Positions 31,927 through 40,962 of a stretch of 64,000 nt of DNA are shown here, piece after piece. Position 1 is the stretch's first letter. Every line of letters begins with the position of its first letter. Both the position numbers and the translations under genes were made by a program. The notes under the pieces were generated by a model. The model was not told where the DNA came from, did no database searches, and was given only the letters and a program-made list of their open reading frames with translations. The stretch covers positions 8,122,001 through 8,186,000 of the forward strand of contig NZ_CP023691.1 of the NCBI RefSeq assembly GCF_008704855.1. The letters run 5' to 3'. The stretch is from Streptomyces platensis (GTDB lineage: Bacteria; Actinomycetota; Actinomycetes; Streptomycetales; Streptomycetaceae).

Positions 31927-32658
31927 ATGAGCCAGTTCGGATATGCGATCAGACAGCTGTCTGCGGCCCAGAAATCCGCGAAGGGAGTGTCCCTGTACTC
32001 GCGCTATGTGAACCGGCCGGCCGGCCGGGTGTTAGCCGCCGTGGGCTACAGCATCAAACTGACACCCAATCAAGTCACCATGATCAGCGGGGTTTTCACC
32101 TTCGCCGGCGTGGTCATGATTGCGGTGCTCCGCCCCTCGCCCGCCGCGGCGGTGGCTATTTTCGCGGCGCTGGTCCTCGGTTTCGCCCTGGACTCCGCCG
32201 ACGGGCAGCTCGCCCGGCTGACCGGAACGGGCAGCGCCGCGGGGGAGTGGCTGGACCATGTGGTCGACTGCGCGAAGATGCTCGCCCTGCACATGGCCGT
32301 ACTCGTCTCGTTCTACCGCCACTTCGGCCTCTCCGACCCTCGGTATCTGTTCGTACCCGTCGCCTTCCAGTTCGCCGCGGTGATGGTCTTCTTCGGCGGC
32401 ATCCTCACCGAACAGCTCAAGCGCGCCGACCGGCTGCGGAGCGGTGCGGGCGGGCCGGCACCCGCGGCACCCGCCTCCACGCTGCGCTCCGTCGCCCTGC
32501 TTCCGGTCGACTACGGGGTCTTCTGCGCCCTGTTTCTGGTGTTCGGCAGCCGGGATGTGTTCCTGGTGCTGTACTGCTGCCTGCTCGTCGCCCATCTGCT
32601 GTTCATGGTGGCGTTCCTGGTGAAGTGGTACCGGGAGTTGTCCGCCCCCGGCCGCTGA
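31927..32658 (+). CDS. CDP-alcohol phosphatidyltransferase family membrane protein (TTA codon)
   Basis: The 243-residue membrane protein carries the complete CDP-alcohol phosphotransferase signature: D-x2-D-G-x2-A-R-x8-G-x3-D-x3-D (DSADGQLAR, then GEWLDHVVD). Around it lie five or six hydrophobic segments. It would transfer a phospho-alcohol from, or to, a CDP-activated lipid or polyol. A TagD-like cytidylyltransferase gene converges on it 44 nt away, and the pair may supply and transfer a CDP-polyol within this polysaccharide locus. Codon 36 is TTA (32032-32034), so expression should need bldA tRNA. The ATG at 31927 is preceded by AGGTGGGG. Confidence 0.88.
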   Translation: MSQFGYAIRQLSAAQKSAKGVSLYSRYVNRPAGRVLAAVGYSIKLTPNQVTMISGVFTFAGVVMIAVLRPSPAAAVAIFAALVLGFALDSADGQLARLTGTGSAAGEWLDHVVDCAKMLALHMAVLVSFYRHFGLSDPRYLFVPVAFQFAAVMVFFGGILTEQLKRADRLRSGAGGPAPAAPASTLRSVALLPVDYGVFCALFLVFGSRDVFLVLYCCLLVAHLLFMVAFLVKWYRELSAPGR

Positions 32659-32705
32659 CCGGCCGGGGACGGACACTCACCAGGGCAGACGGCCCGGGCC
32701 GGTCA
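32656..32705. terminator. Probable bidirectional terminator overlapping both stop codons
   Basis: TGACCGGCC (32656-32664) pairs with GGCCGGTCA (32697-32705). The arms contain the stop codons of the two convergent genes, and the loop is 32 nt. It is weaker evidence than the compact hairpins elsewhere. Confidence 0.45.
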
Positions 32706-33131
32706 CGCGGAATTCGCGAGCCCGTCGAGCACCTTGCGCAGCAGGGTGCTCGACGTGTGCACGGTGTAGGGGAAATAGATCACATCGACCCCGACCGTCG
32801 CGAAATCCCTTTCGAGCTTGTCGCCCTTGCTCGTCCCCCGCCAGTCGTCGCCCTTGAAAATGACGTCGAACCGTACCTGCTGCCAGGTTTCCAATTTGTC
32901 GGGCACCGTCTCGACGAACGCCGCGTCCACGAATCGGACGCTGCGTACGATCTCCAGCCGCTCGGCCAGCGGAATGACCGGTGCCTGCCCTTTCGCCTGC
33001 ACCGCCATTTCGTCCGAGACGACACCGGCCACCAGATAGTCGCACTGGCTTTTGGCGTGCCGGAGAATATTCAGATGCCCGACGTGGAATAGGTCGTAGA
33101 CCCCGGGCGCATAACCTACTCGGTGCGTCAT
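32703..33131 (-). CDS. TagD/RfaE-like nucleotidyltransferase (glycerol-3-phosphate cytidylyltransferase type)
   Basis: The 142-residue protein has the HxGH nucleotidyltransferase motif in GVYDLFHVGHLNIL, then FKGDDWRGTSKGDKLE and a closing YTVHTSSTLLRKVL (the family's S/T-T-x-L/I-R motif). The length fits cytidylyltransferases such as TagD, which make CDP-glycerol from CTP and glycerol 3-phosphate. The exact alcohol phosphate is uncertain. It probably feeds the convergent CDP-alcohol phosphotransferase, which would put a phospho-polyol on a lipid or polymer. The start ATG at 33131 is 22 nt from the preceding gene's stop. Confidence 0.85.
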   Translation of the reverse strand: MTHRVGYAPGVYDLFHVGHLNILRHAKSQCDYLVAGVVSDEMAVQAKGQAPVIPLAERLEIVRSVRFVDAAFVETVPDKLETWQQVRFDVIFKGDDWRGTSKGDKLERDFATVGVDVIYFPYTVHTSSTLLRKVLDGLANSA

Positions 33132-33153
33132 TTACCCCCCACTCGGCATACGG

Positions 33154-34692
33154 TCAGTTTCTGGCGGTCACATAGACCGGGCCATTGCGCCCGGACACAT
33201 TGGTGCCGTCGGTGACCTCGATCGAGTACCGGTGCCGGGCCCCGGGCTCCACGGTGTCCGTGTAGCTCATGTTGGGCCGGTTCCAGTAGCGCGAATCCTG
33301 GTTGAGCGAGGTCAGATACTCGCCGTCCCGGTAGATCTTGTAGGTCAGGACACCGTCGTCCCGGTCCCACGAGGCCTTCCAGTTCAGCGTGATCTTGCCC
33401 CGGGACCCGCTCGCACCGCTGAGCAGCGGCACCTGCGGCGCCCCGGTGTCCGGCGCCGCCGTGAACCGGGTCAGGCCCTGCTGCGGCGCGTCATTGACGG
33501 TGGTGAACTCACCGCCCGCCCACAGGACGCCGTCCGCCATGGTCAGCGCCCGCGGCCCGATCTGCTCGCCGATCCCGTCATTGGTGTCCGGGAACCACGG
33601 CAGGATCGTTTTGTCCGAGATCGACTGCGCCAGGAAGTGCTGGCGGTTGTTGATGTCGGTGAAGCCGCCCGGGGTGTTGGAGCAGTCGTGCGCGTGGGAG
33701 CCGCTGTAGAGGACCCCCTTGTACGGCAGGACCGCCTGGGTGGCGCCCAGACAGGTGTCCTTCCAGAGCTGCCCGCCGTCCGACAGCCGGCCCGCCGCGC
33801 GGCCGTCGAAGACCCCGCCGCCGGTGCCCTCGGCGCCCAGATAGAAGTTGGTCCCGTCGTTGACGAGCGACTTGACCGCCGACCTCTGGGGAATCCAGCC
33901 GGTGAAGGAGTTGACGACTCTGCCGGTGGTCGCGTCCAGCCCGGCCAGTGCGTGCACGCTCAGGAAGCTGCCGTTCACCGAGGTGAACCGGCCACCGATG
34001 ATGACCTTGTTGAGCTGCGGAGCGACGGTGAGGGCATTGACCGCCGGGGTGGGGTCGTTGCCGACCGAGGAACCACGGATCGTCGCCCTGAACGGGAGCA
34101 GCTCGCCGTCGGGCCGCAGCGCGGCGACCCGCTCACGGGTCTGTCCCTGGACGGTGTCGAACCCGCCGCCGATGTAGACCGTGTCGGCGGTGACGTCCAG
34201 GGCCCGGACGGTCGAGCTGACCGTCGGCTTCCAGTCCGCCCCGATGGTGCAGTCATCGGTGTTGAGGGCGGCCGTGTTGGACCGGCCCACCGGACCGGCC
34301 TTCCCGAACGAGCCGCCGATGTAGACCGTCGAGCCGTCGGGCGAGGCCTTCATGGCCCGGATCGTGCCCGTGCCGCCGGTGAACGCCGGGGCGCACGAGA
34401 GCGGTTCGCCGGTCTTGGCGTCGAAGGCCGCGAAGTTCGTACGGGCGAGTTCACCGGTGCCGGGGGCGGCGCCCGGCGGCCGGATGTGGCTGAAGGTACC
34501 TCCCACATAGACGATGCCCTTGGCATAGGCCATGGCCCACACGATGCCGTCGGTCTGCCACGTACGCAGCGGATCGGCGGTGAGGGTGGTTTCGCCGGTG
34601 GCCTGAGCCGGGCCGGCGGAAAGGGCCGTGGCCGCGGTGCCGAGCACCGCGGCAGCGAGCAAGAGATGGACTGGTTTACTTCTTTGGCGCAC
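33154..34692 (-). CDS. Secreted repeat-propeller protein with C-terminal fibronectin type III domain
   Basis: The 512-residue protein has a signal peptide (RQRSKPVHLLLAAAV, cleavage near GPAQA). It then has at least five repeats centred on a V-x-x-G-G-x-F core (IVYVGGTF, TVYIGGSF, TVYIGGGF, KVIIGGRF, LWAGGEF), the pattern of delta-60-like propeller repeats. The last 90 residues are a fibronectin type III domain (KITLNWKASWDRDDGVLTY, YKIYRDGEYLTS). It is probably a cell-surface or extracellular binding protein, perhaps binding the polysaccharide from this locus. The GTG at 34692 has a G-rich site upstream; a longer frame to 34803 adds no signal. Confidence 0.82.
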   Translation of the reverse strand: MRQRSKPVHLLLAAAVLGTAATALSAGPAQATGETTLTADPLRTWQTDGIVWAMAYAKGIVYVGGTFSHIRPPGAAPGTGELARTNFAAFDAKTGEPLSCAPAFTGGTGTIRAMKASPDGSTVYIGGSFGKAGPVGRSNTAALNTDDCTIGADWKPTVSSTVRALDVTADTVYIGGGFDTVQGQTRERVAALRPDGELLPFRATIRGSSVGNDPTPAVNALTVAPQLNKVIIGGRFTSVNGSFLSVHALAGLDATTGRVVNSFTGWIPQRSAVKSLVNDGTNFYLGAEGTGGGVFDGRAAGRLSDGGQLWKDTCLGATQAVLPYKGVLYSGSHAHDCSNTPGGFTDINNRQHFLAQSISDKTILPWFPDTNDGIGEQIGPRALTMADGVLWAGGEFTTVNDAPQQGLTRFTAAPDTGAPQVPLLSGASGSRGKITLNWKASWDRDDGVLTYKIYRDGEYLTSLNQDSRYWNRPNMSYTDTVEPGARHRYSIEVTDGTNVSGRNGPVYVTARN

Positions 34693-34780
34693 AGGTCCCC
34701 CCTGGAAGCATGGCGCGATCGGAATTGTCAGGGTAGGACGTGGGAACGCGACGAGTTCTGTGCGGAAATGGGACCGGTGT

Positions 34781-36352
34781 TCACGGTGAGTTTCCCGAAC
34801 CACGCTTGCGCAGCGCCCCGAAGAACTCCCCTACCCCCAGCGGCAAACGATAGCGCCAGACGGCGGCGCCGAAAGCCCCAATGGCTAAAACAATTCCCAA
34901 AAGCGCGCCGGGTACGGTGTCCCCGAATAGCGTTCGCAGAGCGAACACCGGGAGCGCCACCGTCACGACGCCGAGCACCGCGGCACACCGATAGCCCCGG
35001 TCAACGGTGCGAAAGCCCAGGCGGTAGCGGGCCAGCAGCGCCGAGGCGCCGTTGTCCACCACGATCGCCAGACCCCACGAGACCGCCGCACCCAGCACCC
35101 CGTAGCGCGGAACCAGCCAGATCCCACTGCCCAGTTGGACCACGAACGCGGTGCCGGCAACCACCAGATTCCAGACGCTCCGCCCGGCCATGAGGATGAC
35201 CGTCTGCGCATTGCCGACGCCGACATTGACCAGACAGGCGGCCGCCAGGACCACCAGCCCCGCCGCGCCCCCGTCGAAGCCGGGCCCGAAGAGCGACAGC
35301 ACGGTCCGGGGGAAGGCGGCGAGGACCAGGAACACGGGCCACGAGAAGAGCGCGATCCAGCGGGTCGACAACCGGTGCAGATGCCGCGCCCCGTGCCGGT
35401 CGCCACCCGCCAGCAGCCGGCTGATCTGCGGCGCCACCGCCAGCCTGATCGCCAGCTGGAGCAGACTGCCCGCGGTGACCAGCCGCCCGATCGCCGTGTA
35501 GATGCCGGCGTCGGTGCCGGTGCCCAGCGCCGACAGCAGGATCACCCCGATCCACACCGCGGTGATGTCGAAGACGGAGGAGACCGCCCGTGGTCCGGCG
35601 AACGCCCAGAACTCCCGTGCCTGCGACGGCGGTTGCCCGGAGCCCGGATGCGTACGGCGGGACCGGCGCAGCGAGACGCCGGCGGCCACCGCACCCAGCA
35701 CCCCGGGCGCCAGCCAGGCCACCGAGAGCCCGGTCACGCTCGGTGCGACCAGCACCAGCGGCACCGCGAGCAGCACCCGCAAGGCCGGCTTGCCGATCTG
35801 CTCCACGCCCACGAAGGGCACCACCGAGCCGTAGCCCCGGGTGGCCCCGAGCAGCACCAGCGCCACCGTCGTCACCGGCAGGAACACCGCGAACAGCCGG
35901 ATGAGCGCGACGGCCTGGCCCGGATCCAGCTCGGGCAGCAGCAGACCGGCGAGCCCGGGGGAGCACAGCAGCACCGCCGCACCCGCGACGCTCGCCAGCA
36001 GCGTCGGCAGGACCGAGATCCGCAGCAGGGCCGGTACCCCGGCGCCGCCGCTGAGCTCCAGGTCCCGGGAGACGAAGCGGACCAGCGCGGTATCGGCGCC
36101 CAGCTTCAGCGCGTTGCTCAGGATGGTGAAGGCCGCGACCCCCGTGAACACCGCACCGGCCCCGCGGGCCCCGAGGCCATGGGTGATCACGGCGACGAGG
36201 ACGAACCCGAACAGCGCGTTGGCGGCCGAGCCCGCCAGGCCGAACATGCTGCCGCGGGCGGTGCTGCCGACCCCGCCCCCGTCGGCCCCGGCCCCGCCCG
36301 CCGCCGGTGACGAGGGCCGCCCGCCCGCCCCCGCCGGACGGATGGCTGTCAT
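34781..36352 (-). CDS. Wzx-like polysaccharide flippase (MATE/MOP superfamily; TTA codon)
   Basis: The 523-residue membrane protein has about 12-14 hydrophobic segments and the MOP-flippase features GSMFGLAGSAANALFGFVLV and ALKLGADTALVRFVSR near the start. It would flip undecaprenyl-linked repeat units across the membrane. A TTA codon lies at 34886-34888, near the C-terminus. The ATG at 36352 overlaps the stop of the Wzz-like gene as ATGA, so translation is coupled. An Ala/Gly-rich N-terminal tail of about 30 residues is cytoplasmic. Confidence 0.87.
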   Translation of the reverse strand: MTAIRPAGAGGRPSSPAAGGAGADGGGVGSTARGSMFGLAGSAANALFGFVLVAVITHGLGARGAGAVFTGVAAFTILSNALKLGADTALVRFVSRDLELSGGAGVPALLRISVLPTLLASVAGAAVLLCSPGLAGLLLPELDPGQAVALIRLFAVFLPVTTVALVLLGATRGYGSVVPFVGVEQIGKPALRVLLAVPLVLVAPSVTGLSVAWLAPGVLGAVAAGVSLRRSRRTHPGSGQPPSQAREFWAFAGPRAVSSVFDITAVWIGVILLSALGTGTDAGIYTAIGRLVTAGSLLQLAIRLAVAPQISRLLAGGDRHGARHLHRLSTRWIALFSWPVFLVLAAFPRTVLSLFGPGFDGGAAGLVVLAAACLVNVGVGNAQTVILMAGRSVWNLVVAGTAFVVQLGSGIWLVPRYGVLGAAVSWGLAIVVDNGASALLARYRLGFRTVDRGYRCAAVLGVVTVALPVFALRTLFGDTVPGALLGIVLAIGAFGAAVWRYRLPLGVGEFFGALRKRGSGNSP

Positions 36353-38025
36353 CCGCGCAGCGAGGTGGTGTCGGCGTCGACGGACGCGCCGTCCTGCGGG
36401 GCCGGTCCGAGAAGAGGCGGCGGCGGGCCCGGCCGCGGCGGCGGTGCCACCGGGGCCGTCCGCGCACGGCCCCGGCCGCGCTTGCGGTGGGTCGGTCCGC
36501 CGTCCGTCAGCCGGCGCAGCGATGTCCCGCGGCTGCCCTTGTCCAGGACGGCCCCCAGGATGTGCCCGCCGGCGCCGGTGATCAGCTCCCACACCCGGTC
36601 CAGATCGTCCCGGCGGACCTCGTTGAGATCACACACCACCACGACACCGGCCGCCTGCTTGGCGACGGCCAGCCCGTCCGCGTGCGACAGCAGCGGCCCG
36701 GTGACGACCACGACATTCTCGTTCGGGCCGGACGGCGCGTTCAGCAGCCGCGCGAACTGCGGTGAGGACAGGGCACGCGCCGGGTTGGGCACCTCCCGGC
36801 CGGGCAGCAGATCGAACCGCCCGTCCACCCCCGCGTCCACGGCCAGCCGCTCGCCGTCCGCCCAACTGCCCGGCACTGGACGGCCGTGACCGTGATGCAG
36901 CGGCAGCCGCCGGGCGAGCTGCGGAGTCCGCAGATCGGCCTCCACCAGCAGGATGTCGTTACCGATCTCGGCGAACGCACCGGCCAGGTTGACCGCGACC
37001 GAGACCGCCTCCGCGTGCTCCCGGGGGGAGACGACCAGCAGACTGCCCCGTCCCGCGAAACGCTGGTCGTGCACCAGCCGGAACGCGATCGTCCGGTAGG
37101 CCTCCGCTCGGTTGCCGCGGCCGGTCCGCCCGACCTCCAGCAGCTCCGCACCGCCCTGCCGCCGCGGCAGGATGCCGAGCACCGGTGCCCGCAGATTGTC
37201 CTGCACATCCGCCACCGACCGGACCCGCGGCTCCAGCACCGAACGCACCCAGGCCGCCAGAATGCCCAGTACCAGCCCGACCACGGCCCCGGCGAGCAGC
37301 AGCACGACGAGCCCGGGGCTGGACGGGAAGGCCGGCGGGTCGCCCTTGCGGACGATGTCGCCGGGCGTGGTGTCGAGGGACTTCAGGCTGGAGATCCGCC
37401 CCTGCAGATCCGCTATCTCCGACACCAGATTGCTGCGCTCGGACTCATCGGTGGACCGCCCCCCGCTCCCGGCCGCGATCCGCCGGTCCAGCACCTTGCG
37501 CTGCTCCTGGAGCGGCTTGAGCTCGGTGCTCAGCTTGCTGACGGTCTTGTCTATCCGCTGGGTCGCGGCGTCCTGCCGGTAGTCCAGATACGCGTGCACG
37601 AAGGCGTTGACGAGCGCGGACGCCCGGTCGGGGGAGTCCGCGTCGTACTCGAACATCAGGGTCTGGGTCTCGGGCGGATTGCTCACCCGCAGATCCCGCT
37701 GGAGCCGGGCCGGATCGGTGTCCAACTTCAGGGCCTTGGCCGCACCGGCCGCGACCGACGCGCTCTGCGCGATCTGCCGCTCGGTGCCCATGCTGATCTG
37801 CTTGTCCACCGAGACGCCGCCGGCCTCGAAGGGCGCCGTGCTGATCGCATGCACCACGACCTCGCCGGTCGCGGTATAGGTCGAGCCGCCGAGCAGGGAC
37901 ACGGCGCCACCGCCGAGCATGCCCAGCACCAGCCCCAGCACGACCAGGGCCCGATACCGGAAGAGCTGGCGCAGCTGGTCCCGGATCTGGTCCGGCTCCT
38001 CCGCGGGCTCGTCGAAGACGCTCAC
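36349..38025 (-). CDS. Wzz/Wzc-like chain-length protein with degenerate kinase domain
   Basis: The 558-residue protein has two membrane segments (about residues 27-50 and 238-262) flanking a Wzz-type periplasmic region with coiled-coil sequence (KLSTELKPLQEQRKVLDRR). The cytoplasmic part resembles bacterial tyrosine kinases, but the P-loop is lost: where a GxGK(S/T) stretch is expected it reads VSPREHAEAVSVAVNLAG. Walker A' survives as ILLVEADLRTPQL. A Pro/Arg-rich tail follows, with no tyrosine cluster. It probably sets chain length without kinase activity. The GTG at 38025 overlaps the polymerase stop (GTGA). Confidence 0.84.
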   Translation of the reverse strand: MSVFDEPAEEPDQIRDQLRQLFRYRALVVLGLVLGMLGGGAVSLLGGSTYTATGEVVVHAISTAPFEAGGVSVDKQISMGTERQIAQSASVAAGAAKALKLDTDPARLQRDLRVSNPPETQTLMFEYDADSPDRASALVNAFVHAYLDYRQDAATQRIDKTVSKLSTELKPLQEQRKVLDRRIAAGSGGRSTDESERSNLVSEIADLQGRISSLKSLDTTPGDIVRKGDPPAFPSSPGLVVLLLAGAVVGLVLGILAAWVRSVLEPRVRSVADVQDNLRAPVLGILPRRQGGAELLEVGRTGRGNRAEAYRTIAFRLVHDQRFAGRGSLLVVSPREHAEAVSVAVNLAGAFAEIGNDILLVEADLRTPQLARRLPLHHGHGRPVPGSWADGERLAVDAGVDGRFDLLPGREVPNPARALSSPQFARLLNAPSGPNENVVVVTGPLLSHADGLAVAKQAAGVVVVCDLNEVRRDDLDRVWELITGAGGHILGAVLDKGSRGTSLRRLTDGGPTHRKRGRGRARTAPVAPPPRPGPPPPLLGPAPQDGASVDADTTSLRG

Positions 38026-39527
38026 GTACGTGCTCCTCCTGTGGGTAGCGGCAAGGCGGCGCGGGGCGCGGGGGACGCCGGGGCGCCCGCGGGGTCCGCC
38101 GCGGACGGCGGAAGGGTCCGCCGCCCCGGCTTACGGGTGATCAGTAGCGGGATGCAGACCAGCAGGGCGAGCGGGCCCACGATGGCCATCAAACTGCCGC
38201 GCAGCAGCACCAGTTGGTAGAAGCCGAAGGCCGGCACCAGAAGCGCCGCGAGGGTCCCCGGGCGCTTGCGCAGCCGGTGCCGGAGGTCGTCGATGCGCCG
38301 TCCCACCGCGCCGATCAGACCGAAGACGGCGATGACCGACGGGAAACCGGCCCACATGTACGTCTCGATCCACAACGGTGCGGAGAGGTTCTCGAAGGTG
38401 TAGCCCGCATGCCGGGCGAGCAGGATGCCCGCGTCATCGGGCTTGCCGGGCCACACGGCACGCGGCACGAAGAACAGCGGGGGCCCCAGCGCGGCCGTCG
38501 GTGTGAAGCCATGCGTACGGACATAGTCCACCCCCGTCTCGACCTGCTGGAACGCGTCATAGTCACCGTTGGACGTGAACTGCTCGGCCAGCGAGACGAC
38601 ATGGACCGGCTCCCGCTTGTCGTAGCGGAAGTAGTCGCTGTACGGGAAGACCACCAGCACCACGGCCGCCACGGCCGCCGCGCCCATCCGGAACGCCCGC
38701 GGCCCGCGCAGCCAGGAGGCGCTGAAGGCCAGCGCCAGCAGGACCGTACCGGCCCAGAAACGCGGCTGGCTGATCGGGTTGTTGACGACCACGTTCACCG
38801 CGATCAGCAGCGGCAGCAGCAGCCACCGCAAGCCGCGCAGGGTCCGGTCGCCGGCGGTGAACCGCGGTACGTGCACCAGCCCCACCAGCGCCCAGAAAGC
38901 CGGCACCGAAAGGGCCCAGGCGGCCATCGCCCGGTCCGCCGACCCGGCCGGCGCGGCCTGCGCCGCGGCCTCGTTGGCGGCCTGACGGCTGAGGAAGAAC
39001 GCCGACAGCCCGCCCTGACCCGGGATCAGCACGACCGCCAGCAATAGCGCCAGACCACACAGCAGCAGCACCCGCCCCGGCGACAGCCGCCGGGCCAGCA
39101 GCGGTTCGAGGACCACGGAGTCGCGCGACGACCGCCAGGACGCCACCGCCGACCCGGCGCTGTAGGCGAGAAGTCCCGCCTCCACCACGGTCGTTGTCAG
39201 GAACGCGGTGTTCGCGTCGACCACGAATCCCCGGGGGTAGGCGTCCGTCGCGAGCATCGCCAGCGGCGCGAGTCCCAGCCACACATAGGAAAAGAGCCAG
39301 AAACCGAGCGCGATCAGCCGCGCCCGGACATCCGTCAGCACCCGGGCCAGCGCCGCACCCGTGTGCACCACCACCACGCACTGCACGGCCAGCGCGGCAC
39401 CGAAGCGGGCGTCGAGCGACTGAAGGATCAACACCGGAAGCAGCACCACCAGCAGCAGCGCCCAGCAGCACAGTGCGGCGATGCCCCGTACCGGCACCGC
39501 GGTGCCCGGACGTTTTCCGCGCAGCAT
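38022..39527 (-). CDS. Wzy-like O-antigen/EPS polymerase, polytopic membrane protein
   Basis: The 501-residue protein has about 11-12 hydrophobic segments and one long extracytoplasmic loop around YSDYFRYDKREPVHVVSLAE to GPPLFFVPRAVWPGKPDD, the classic Wzy layout. Sequence similarity in this family is low, so the call rests on topology and context between the Wzz-like gene and glycosyltransferases. It would polymerise flipped repeat units outside the membrane. The ATG at 39527 has GGAGGTG 6 nt upstream; a GTG-type frame to 39563 adds only Gly-rich residues. It heads the Wzy-Wzz-Wzx overlap operon. Confidence 0.8.
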   Translation of the reverse strand: MLRGKRPGTAVPVRGIAALCCWALLLVVLLPVLILQSLDARFGAALAVQCVVVVHTGAALARVLTDVRARLIALGFWLFSYVWLGLAPLAMLATDAYPRGFVVDANTAFLTTTVVEAGLLAYSAGSAVASWRSSRDSVVLEPLLARRLSPGRVLLLCGLALLLAVVLIPGQGGLSAFFLSRQAANEAAAQAAPAGSADRAMAAWALSVPAFWALVGLVHVPRFTAGDRTLRGLRWLLLPLLIAVNVVVNNPISQPRFWAGTVLLALAFSASWLRGPRAFRMGAAAVAAVVLVVFPYSDYFRYDKREPVHVVSLAEQFTSNGDYDAFQQVETGVDYVRTHGFTPTAALGPPLFFVPRAVWPGKPDDAGILLARHAGYTFENLSAPLWIETYMWAGFPSVIAVFGLIGAVGRRIDDLRHRLRKRPGTLAALLVPAFGFYQLVLLRGSLMAIVGPLALLVCIPLLITRKPGRRTLPPSAADPAGAPASPAPRAALPLPTGGART

Positions 39528-39680
39528 CGGCCCACCTCCCCCCAACTCCCCACCAGCGACCACAATCTAAGGGACATCGGGAAAACAAGGTCGCCTTCGG
39601 GACACAATCGCAACCCAATTCACAGCCCGCGGGCCCCGGCAGCCTCCTACGATGACCGCACATCCAGAGGGGGGCCATTC

Positions 39681-40925
39681 GTGGAAGACTCGTTCGCGGG
39701 CCGGTGCGTGCTCGTGGTCTCGACCAACTACGCACCCGAACACACCGGCATAGGGCCGTACTCGACCCAGATCGCCGAGCACCTGGCCGCATCCGGCGCC
39801 GACACCCATGTCCTCGCGGGCATGCCGCACTATCCCGCCTGGCGGGTGGCGGACGGCTACCGCGGCCGGTGGCGCGTACGGGAACGCCGCGGCGGGGTGA
39901 CCGTGCACCGCCGGCGGCACACCGTTCCGCCGCATCAGACTGCCCTGCGCCGGGCCCTGTTCGAGGCGAGCATCCTGGCCCACGGCGCCCTGACACCACC
40001 GCGCATCCGACCCGATGTGGTGCTCACCCAGATGCCGAGTCTGGCCGGGGGCGTGCTCGGCGGGCGGCTGGCGCGGCAGGCCGGGGTACCGCATGTCGTG
40101 GTCGTCCAGGACCTGATGGGGGCCGCCGCCGAACAGAGCGGCATCCAGGGCGGGGGCCGGGCCGCCGCTCTGGCCGGAGCGGTGGAGGCGCGGGTGCTGC
40201 GCCAGGCGGCCGTCGTCGGCGTGGTGCATGAATCGTTCGTGGACCGGGTCACGGCGATGGGCGTGCCGCGTACACGGGTGCATGTGGTGCCCAACTGGAC
40301 CCATGTACGGGGACCGAGCGGCGACCGGGACCGCACCCGGGCGCGACTGGGCTGGTCCGCCGGGGAGACCGTGGTGCTGCACGCCGGCAACATGGGCCTC
40401 AAACAGGGGCTGGAGGTACTGGTCGAGGCCGCGCGGCTCGCCGGTCAGGAAGCCGCGCCCGTGCGGTTCGTGCTCATGGGGGACGGCAACCAGCGCGCAC
40501 ATCTGGAACGGCTCGCCGCGGACGTCCCCGCGCTGTCCTTCCTGCCGCCCGCCGACACCGAGGACTTCCCCGAGGTGCTGGCCGCCGCCGATGTGCTCGC
40601 GGTGACTCAGAAGGCCTCGGTCTTGGACATGAGCCTGCCGTCCAAGCTGACCTCGTACTTCATGACGGGCCGGCCGGTGATCGCCTCGGTGGCCGCCGAA
40701 GGGGGCACCGCCCAGGAGGTCCTGCGCTCGGGCGCCGGGACGGTCCTCGCACCGGAGGACCCGAAGGCGCTCCTCGCGGAGGTCCGGGCGCTCGCCGACG
40801 ACCCCGGGCGGGCGGCGCAGCTGGGAGAGCGGGGCCCGCAGTACGTCGAGCAGCGGCTCAGCAGCCGGGCCGGTCTGGAGCGGATCACCGAACTGCTGCG
40901 GATCGCCCGGGCAGCCGGCCGGTAG
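39681..40925 (+). CDS. GT4-family glycosyltransferase (WcaI-like)
   Basis: The 414-residue protein opens VLVVSTNYAPEHTGIGPYS, typical of WcaI-type GT4 enzymes. It has a GT-B C-terminal half with VVLHAGNMGLKQGLEVLVEA, VRFVLMGDGNQRAHLE and the EX7E-like region DMSLPSKLTSYFMTGRPVIA. It would add a sugar to the lipid-linked EPS repeat, with a nucleotide sugar such as GDP-fucose as a possible donor. The GTG at 39681 has GAGGGGGG 6-7 nt upstream. It is transcribed divergently from the Wzy gene and converges with the next glycosyltransferase across a hairpin. Confidence 0.88.
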   Translation: MEDSFAGRCVLVVSTNYAPEHTGIGPYSTQIAEHLAASGADTHVLAGMPHYPAWRVADGYRGRWRVRERRGGVTVHRRRHTVPPHQTALRRALFEASILAHGALTPPRIRPDVVLTQMPSLAGGVLGGRLARQAGVPHVVVVQDLMGAAAEQSGIQGGGRAAALAGAVEARVLRQAAVVGVVHESFVDRVTAMGVPRTRVHVVPNWTHVRGPSGDRDRTRARLGWSAGETVVLHAGNMGLKQGLEVLVEAARLAGQEAAPVRFVLMGDGNQRAHLERLAADVPALSFLPPADTEDFPEVLAAADVLAVTQKASVLDMSLPSKLTSYFMTGRPVIASVAAEGGTAQEVLRSGAGTVLAPEDPKALLAEVRALADDPGRAAQLGERGPQYVEQRLSSRAGLERITELLRIARAAGR

Positions 40926-40930
40926 CCGCA

Positions 40931-40958
40931 GGCGGCGGGGGCACCGGCCCCCGCCGCC
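40931..40958. terminator. Bidirectional 12-bp hairpin terminator
   Basis: GGCGGCGGGGGC (40931-40942) pairs perfectly with 40947-40958 around an ACCG loop, exactly between two convergent glycosyltransferase genes. Confidence 0.82.
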
Positions 40959-40962
40959 CCGG

